Positions 58,428 through 64,000 of a DNA stretch of 64,000 nt are shown here, one piece after another; position 1 is the first letter of the stretch; each line of letters begins with the position of its first letter. Position numbers and translations under genes: made by a program. The notes under the pieces were generated by a model. That model searched no databases, had not been told where the DNA came from, and saw only the letters and a list, made by a program, of their open reading frames with translations. This DNA is from Nepenthes gracilis (Eukaryota; Streptophyta; Magnoliopsida; Caryophyllales; Nepenthaceae): positions 1,606,001-1,670,000 of the forward strand of contig BSYO01000003.1 in assembly GCA_033239525.1 (NCBI GenBank), given 5' to 3'.

Positions 58428-60536
58428 TCTGTTTCCTTTTTTTTTTATTGGGATCAAATCAAAATAACCAGACTTGAAGGGAGGATATGGGAGGGGAAGT
58501 GAGGTTTTTCTGTTAAAGGCTTGGGGATGAAGCAGCAATTCAGAGTGCCTTGGAATTTCTAGAAAGGTATGTTTAGGCCAAAGAACAGTAAGTACCGGTC
58601 ATTGTTAAAAAAAGGGCCACAACCTTTTTAACCTGATGTGCCGCCCTTCACTTTTGGTACTCAATGAATGGGATTGGGACCCCATGAATCACTTTTGGTA
58701 TAAAATACATTTGTCTGATGGGATATGGGACCCCATGAGTCAGTAGCTTTGTTTTCATCACAACCTTCCATTTTCACCCTTTCTGATGTTATGTGTGATG
58801 GGGGGTCGAAACAAAAGGGGTATACCAAAATCCAATCCGTAGTTAGTTGGTAGGGTAACTGGGTGCCAATAAAGGTTCTGGAGACATTTAGAGAAACAAA
58901 CAAGTGTTAGACTGGCTGACCATGTCTGACGAGCTCGGTTGAACTCCCTACTCGGACGAGCTTCACGGCAAGAGTGCCAACCTACTGAAGAACCTTGTAG
59001 AACTACTTGAGCTCCCAAGAGGCAAGTCCACCTTTATAATCGACTAAAGCAGCCGATCATACAACAGGTTGAAACTGTTAGGCCTGAACCGCTGAATGGT
59101 TTTATCCTTAGAAAGGATTATAAACTCAAAAAAAATGATGTGACGTTCAAAAAAGGGGCAAAAAAAAAGTCACGCATACAGAGAAAATTAGCGGCCATAG
59201 TTGCCAAAGTCAAAGGAGTAAAAAGGCAATATTCCATCTAAAAAGTTAAGATTTGGAAGGTTAATCATCAGACAAAACCACTGCCCGCTAGGCACAAATG
59301 ATATCCTGCTAGCCCCTTAGAAAGAGTCGTTGGTTGCATGTAAAGCATGCCCTCTCACACTTCAATGGGACCCTCAAAGAGAGTCGTCGGCGCATGAGAA
59401 GCACCCTCCTCACAAGATACAGAGAGGCCTGCATCAAAGGAAGAAGGGCTTTATTTGGGTTGACTTTTCGAGAGCTTGGCCATTCTCTCATCCTCCCAAG
59501 CATTCCTGAAAACTCACATCCTTAAAGCTCTCGTAAGGACTGTGAAGGCACTTGAAGGCCTCAAGCAGTTATTCTTCTCGGAAGAACATTTACTCTCTCA
59601 ATCATTTAGTATATTTACTATCCAATCATTCGTACTTTTATTATGATGCATTCATTCATTTATTTTCCAGCATTTGAGGCTAAAACTTACTCATGAGCAG
59701 TTTTTGGTGCCTCATCGGGAATTTGTTTTGCCTTACGATTGAATCCCCCTGGAACACACTAGGGATCCCTAATGGTCTGTACAAATGTTCCTCCAACCAC
59801 TTCATACAGCTGTGATAAGTCAGACGCTTACTTCTTAGGTCCTTCATCCTGCTCACCCAGACCAAGAGATCGTTATCGGTCTTCTTGGTAGGAAAACATC
59901 CTTCCCGACAAGATATAAGGAATAAGATATTCTGTTAGTAAATGAAACTATTTTGCCTGTAGATTTTATAGGAATTCAATTGATTCTGATGGTTGCTCTA
60001 TCATTATTCATCAATTTTTGATCTTGTCATTCCGTTCCAGTTCGGTCAATCAGTACATATGATACTTATTTAGATTTACTGTTAGTTATTAGCTTGTTTG
60101 TTCAAGAGCTACCAAAATAGATTCTGCCCCTACCAGTGCATGAGATTTTTGGGTGTATGTTATTCTTAGTAAAGCTTATAATCGGAAAGAAAGAGAACAA
60201 GTACGTAGAGAGAGTTCATGCATTAGTTCTGTTGAACAGCATCAGATATCTCATTATTAAGGCAATATGGTGGGGGAGGTTCTATGCAACTGCATCCATA
60301 CATAAAGAAGGGGGAGTCCGTCCCTTAAACTACCAGCCTGCCCATTCCAATGGACATCCTCTCATATTGCAAGGAAGTTTCATGAGTCTGATATATCATT
60401 GTAAAGTCGTACTTTCCTCTGTCATCACTCAGATGAGACGCGAAACTTTTTAAAAATCATTTCAAATGGAGAATAGAAAAAGGAACAGACCAACGGGGAA
60501 ATCATATAACATAGCCATGAGAGAAGACACAGACTT

Positions 60537-60782
60537 TCAGAGTCCAAAAATAGGAACTCTACCCTTCATCCCTTTTAAAATGTACTTTGAAAATGCCGTC
60601 TTTGAAGGAGAAGGTGAACCATGGGAAGTCATTTTGGAAGTTACAGAGAGGGGGTCTGAGTTGCTTGCTGTGTCCTCCTCATGTATTGTATCTAGCAGCT
60701 TTGATGCTCTGGGTCTCATGGCACTCACAAACTGAGGAGGTGCAACCTCGGTTGCAATCCTCATGATACGTGAACTTGCCAT
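60537..60782 (-). CDS. Small plant-specific protein of unknown function (APPQ/LDTI-type)
   Basis: 81 aa, intact from ATG to TGA, in one exon. It contains RIATEVAPPQFVSAMRPRAS, then KLLDTIHEED, a Ser/Thr/Pro-rich middle and TAFSKYILKGM, ending RVPIFGL. I recall small plant proteins with an APPQ...MRxRxxKxLDTIxEE core and a Ser-rich tail ending in a short aromatic segment; no function is known to me. There is no signal peptide, membrane span or catalytic motif. The M in GNRMASS is chosen as start because the preceding frame is A/T-rich 5' UTR and conservation with the left copy drops there. A TATA-like CTATAAA lies about 130 bp upstream. The duplicate at 57.5-58.4 kb is dead, so this is the only working copy in the window. 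Confidence 0.75.
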   Translation of the reverse strand: MASSRIMRIATEVAPPQFVSAMRPRASKLLDTIHEEDTASNSDPLSVTSKMTSHGSPSPSKTAFSKYILKGMKGRVPIFGL

Positions 60783-60910
60783 TCTATTTCCTTTTTTTTT
60801 TTGTTTGGGATGAAATGAAAATAAGTTGGGACTGGAAGATAGGAGATGAGAGAAGAGCAGTTTTCTGTTTAAGGCTTGGGAATGAAGAAGCAATTCAGGG
60901 AGGCTCGGAA

Positions 60911-60917
60911 TTTATAG
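60911..60917 (-). promoter_or_regulatory. TATA-like box of the small gene
   Basis: CTATAAAT on the - strand, about 130 bp upstream of the start codon. The left pseudogene copy has CTAGAAAT at the matching site (about 58557-58564). Confidence 0.55.
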
Positions 60918-61862
60918 AAAGGCTTTTTAGGGCCAAATAATAGATAACTGCCAGTCCCCATAAAAAAGGACCACAACCTTTTTAACCTAGTGTGCCGCCC
61001 CTCACTTTTAGCATTAAATGCATGGGATTTGGGACCCCATGAATCACTTTTGGTACTAAATGCATTTGTCTGATTTGGGACCAACGAGTCAGCAGCATTG
61101 TTTTCATTACAACCTTCCAGTTTTCATATTTTTTGCCGTTATATGTGATAATATTAGTATTATCAAAAATTTATCCGTAGTAATCTAACTTGGGTGATTA
61201 GACATCAACAAAAATTTTGTAGACATTTTAAGAAATAAGTGTTATCAAGATTAACAGATCTTCATATCGCATCTGATTTGAGCTTATCTGACCCCCTACT
61301 AAGTTGAAGCAGCTAAGCCAGCCATTGAACTAGTTATCCTTAGAAAGGACTAAAAAATTCTATAAATGACAGGATGCTCTAGAAAGGAAGGCCAAATCAA
61401 TCCTCTAGGCAGCCAATTAGTAGCTATAGTTGCAAAAAAGGTGAAAGAGGAGACGTGCCTATGAAATAACATTTGCCAAAAGCCAAAAAGGTAAAGGCAA
61501 TATCCTATTATTAGAAGTTAAAAAGGTGAAAGTGGAGGCATGCCTGACGCGTTTGAAATAGCATTTGCAAAAAGCTAAAAAGGTAAAAGGTAATATCCCT
61601 TAATTAAAAGTTGAGATTTAGGTTATCCATTATGAAAAACCGTCGCCCATTGAACACAGGTGATAGTCTGCCAGCCCTTAGAGGGTCACTGGCGCATAAT
61701 TAATGCTCTCTCTTACACTAAAGACCCCCAAGGGTCTGTACAGTTGTTCTTCCGATCACTTTATACGATGTGATAGGTCCGATGCCTACTCCTTAGGCTC
61801 TAATGCTGCTTACCCATCCCAAGAGATCAGCAAGTGGTTATCGGCCTTCTTGGTAGGAAATG

Positions 61863-62700
61863 ACCTACTTCCCTGCAATTATTCAACTAAGCATTTCTAC
61901 TGTCTTTACTATTACCCGTTTCTTTTATATTAGAGCCATTTACCAACTTGAATATCGGAGTAGATATCCCCGGAGAAATTCTAGGGGGAGGGTCTTTCTA
62001 TGCTCTTGGTTTTCTTGGTGCTATGCAGCATTAATGTTACCTATTTTAGTGTTTGGTCTTGGGTAGGCTATCAGTTTGGCAAGGTGGATCCAAATCTCCA
62101 AATGCATTAAGACATATGCAGTCTTACCTACAATTTAAATAGTCAATTCTATAATTTGAACCCTATAGGTATTCCTATTTACTTGAGTTTGATATATCCA
62201 TAGTCGTGGGTTATTCAGGGGCGAATTGATTGCAAATTAGTGGATGTTTTCTACATTATTAATAATATGTCTATGTAGAGGTATTGATATAATCTAAGAG
62301 TGTTGTTATGGTCTTTCTAATGGAAAGGTTTTCATATCCACCTAACCACAAGGATTAGAAATTGTGTAGAAAAATAGTGAAGATTATATTAAGTGATTAA
62401 TATGATTATTTAATCTTTACTATTTATCTACTTAAATTTTAATCTTAGCCATTTAATAAACATGATGATCTTTTTACTAGGTTGGCCATAACAGTTATGT
62501 AATTTTATAGGAGTATAAATAGCAATATTTTAAAATTACAAAGATAGTTGTTAAATTATTAGTATTGTATTTTTTAAGTTAAAAGATAATAAGAATTCAA
62601 AAGAACCTTTTTAAGAGTATCTGTTGGGCTGGTGCAGGGCCTTTCAATTAAAATTGACTTACATAATTTTGGGTTTGATGGTTGCTTCAATGCTTCTTGA

Positions 62701-62734
<34 letters not shown>

Positions 62735-62857
62735 CATAAGACGAACGTTAGGCAATTTGATCGTTCCAGTTTCGTGCAACTAATAGACATTCTTCTATGA
62801 GACAAGTAATAGAAGTGAAACCTTCATCAAAGACGGCATCGCAAGTATTGGTATTGT
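61863..62857. other. Intergenic sequence with a TC microsatellite
   Basis: AT-rich with no coding domain recognised. An uninterrupted TC run lies at about 62703-62732, immediately before the next copia LTR region. Confidence 0.5.
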
Positions 62858-64000
62858 TGTTGGGTTTGATTACTTCTTTATGGGTGGTTCAATAAACAGA
62901 CATGTCATTAAAATTTGGAGTGCTGCAGCACAGTTGTAGCAATGACTAGGATGACCATTTGCCAAACAAGGCACTCGGAAGTGACCATTTGTTGGAGTGA
63001 CAAATTGACCGGTTGAACAAGTAAGGGGTCGGTCAATAGAAGGTTGACCAGTTGAGAGAATGATCTGGTTAACATCTTGTTGGCCGGTTGAGAAATGAGA
63101 ATGGATTTTCAGAGTAGAAATCCAGGAGATGATTTTTGAGGTGAAAATCTGAAGTGCAGATGCAGGAGTGGAAATCCAGGAGAGGATTTTCAGAGTGAAA
63201 ATCCAGAGTGCATTTGCCGGAGTAGTTTTTTTCGGAGTGGACTTTCCAAAGTGGTTCTAGCCGGTTTAGATTGAAGTCGGTTTGGTTTGAGGCTGGAGTG
63301 GATTTGTTGGGAGATGCAAATGCCTGAGTGGATTTAAGAGTTGAAGTGAATTGCTGGTGGTGGCAATTCCGGTGTGACAATTGATGGAATTGTCGGTTTG
63401 GCATTAGCTGGTGAGGAAATTCAAAGTGTAAATGTCGGAGTAGCATTTGCTAATAAGGAAATCCGGAATAAATTTTCGCAGTGTAAAATATCGAAGTGGC
63501 ATTTTGCGGTGGAAATTTGGAGTGAATTTTCAGAGTGTTTTTGCAGGGGTGATGCCGAGGGCTAGATTTGCAGAGCAAGTGTTTGACTTGTAGAGTAATT
63601 GATTGACTTGTAGAGTAATTGACTTTTCAGAGTGGATAAGTTTTACAGAACAAGTAGTTGATTAGTAAGGCATGCGCCGTTAGAGCAGATTGGTTGGCCT
63701 GTAGAGTATACGTGTCTGAAAAAGTATAGGAACTGGTGAGGTTGTAGAAAAAGATAAGGTTGATGTGATAAATTGTCTGCAAGATTGGTCAGGTGAGCAG
63801 ATGGGGATTTAGAGTAGACACACAAGGGAGAGAGAGGCAGGATAGTAGCAATGCAATGGAGAGTGAAATGGAGCTCTTGGTGTTCATTACTTGCTGCCAC
63901 TCTTGTAAAATTGAAGAGAGTAGAGTGCATCACTAATGAGAGGAATAAGAGAAGAAAAATAGAGAGAAAAGAGCGAAGAAGAGTTTTTTTTTACTCTGGA
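62858..64000 (+). mobile_element. LTR of a second copia element of the same family, cut by the window edge
   Basis: Starts TGTTGGGTTTGATTACTTC and follows the 53377 LTR: GGGTGGxTCAAxAAAC, GTGACCATTTG units, GACTTGTAGAGTA, CATGCGCCGT, ACTTGTAAAAT and AGAGTAGAGTGCATCA in the same order. It carries a private GACCGGTTGA-rich segment (about 63005-63100) and an expanded GGAGTGxAAATCC array (63115-63560). The window ends before the LTR's 3' end. Confidence 0.85.

Larger units (their letters stand above)
52955..59896. repeat. Left copy of a tandem segmental duplication (carries two LTR insertions)
   Basis: The start (CCCGACAAGCTATAAGGA) and end (TTATCGGTCTTCTTGGTAGG) match the right copy in order. 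Shared landmarks include CAAGATATTCTGTTAG, GTTGAACAGCATCAGAT, CTCCTCTCATATTGC, the small gene, ACAACCTTTTTAACCT, GACCCCATGAATCACTTTT and TTATCCTTAGAAAGGA. After removing the copia element and the solo LTR about 2.4 kb remains, against about 2.0 kb on the right. The difference is largely a 400-bp segment near 59350-59740 that is missing on the right. Confidence 0.88.
59897..61862. repeat. Right copy of the tandem segmental duplication (empty sites, intact gene)
   Basis: Runs from TTCCCGACAAGATATAAGG to TTATCGGCCTTCTTGGTAGG, collinear with the left copy. It has a single CTATGCAACTGCATC at about 60282, where the left copy holds the copia element, and an uninterrupted small gene where the left copy holds the solo LTR. 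Near 61430-61610 it has its own internal duplication of about 85 bp (AAAAAGGTGAAAG, GCATTTGC and AAAAAGGTAAA blocks occur twice). Confidence 0.88.

Noticed and set aside
1..64000. A biosynthetic or defence gene cluster
   Set aside because: JAC1, mTERF, CIPK and the small unknown protein belong to unrelated processes, and no repeated gene family or resistance-type domain is present.

Overview
The window is plant nuclear DNA, almost certainly from a flowering plant. The evidence is spliced genes with GT-AG introns, plant-specific families (a JAC1-type auxilin-like J-protein, a CBL-interacting protein kinase, a plant mTERF protein) and many Ty1/copia and Ty3/gypsy LTR retrotransposon remnants. 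No virus, CRISPR array, operon or other bacterial feature is visible. The species cannot be named from this sequence alone.

Layout: (1) 1-6.3 kb holds a six-exon JAC1 homologue on the + strand. (2) 7.0-8.0 kb holds an intronless mTERF gene on the - strand, convergent with JAC1. (3) 8-10.9 kb is intergenic and contains a decayed retrotransposon RNase H fragment. (4) 10.9-39.4 kb is one - strand gene, a CIPK of the CIPK3/9/23 group, with 14 coding exons. Every exon has a whole number of codons, and together they give 1,380 nt (459 aa) spread over 28.5 kb. Its introns hold a copia remnant (16.4-20.3 kb), two different gypsy remnants (31.9-37.5 kb), probable LTR and TIR elements, and local tandem duplications, one of which copies an exon end with its splice donor. 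(5) 40.4-49.3 kb is a long ATT/TTA microsatellite followed by a non-coding gypsy-type element rich in minisatellites. A 2.9-kb solo LTR with a perfect 5-bp target-site duplication is nested inside it. (6) 49.3-53 kb is AT-rich and unassigned. (7) 53-61.9 kb is an imperfect tandem segmental duplication carrying a small plant protein gene. The right copy (60.5-60.8 kb, - strand) is intact. The left copy is a pseudogene split by a solo LTR, and it also received a gag-only copia element with a perfect 5-bp target-site duplication. The right copy preserves the empty site of that insertion. (8) From 62.86 kb to the window edge is the start of another LTR of the same copia family.

Functionally, JAC1 (blue-light chloroplast positioning), CIPK (calcium/CBL signalling to ion transporters) and mTERF (organellar gene expression) are ordinary neighbours; nothing suggests they act as a cluster. 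The most informative content is structural: a conserved kinase stretched by intronic transposons, an exon-end/donor duplication, and a datable nest of duplication and insertion events at 53-62 kb. I found no convincing new biological system.
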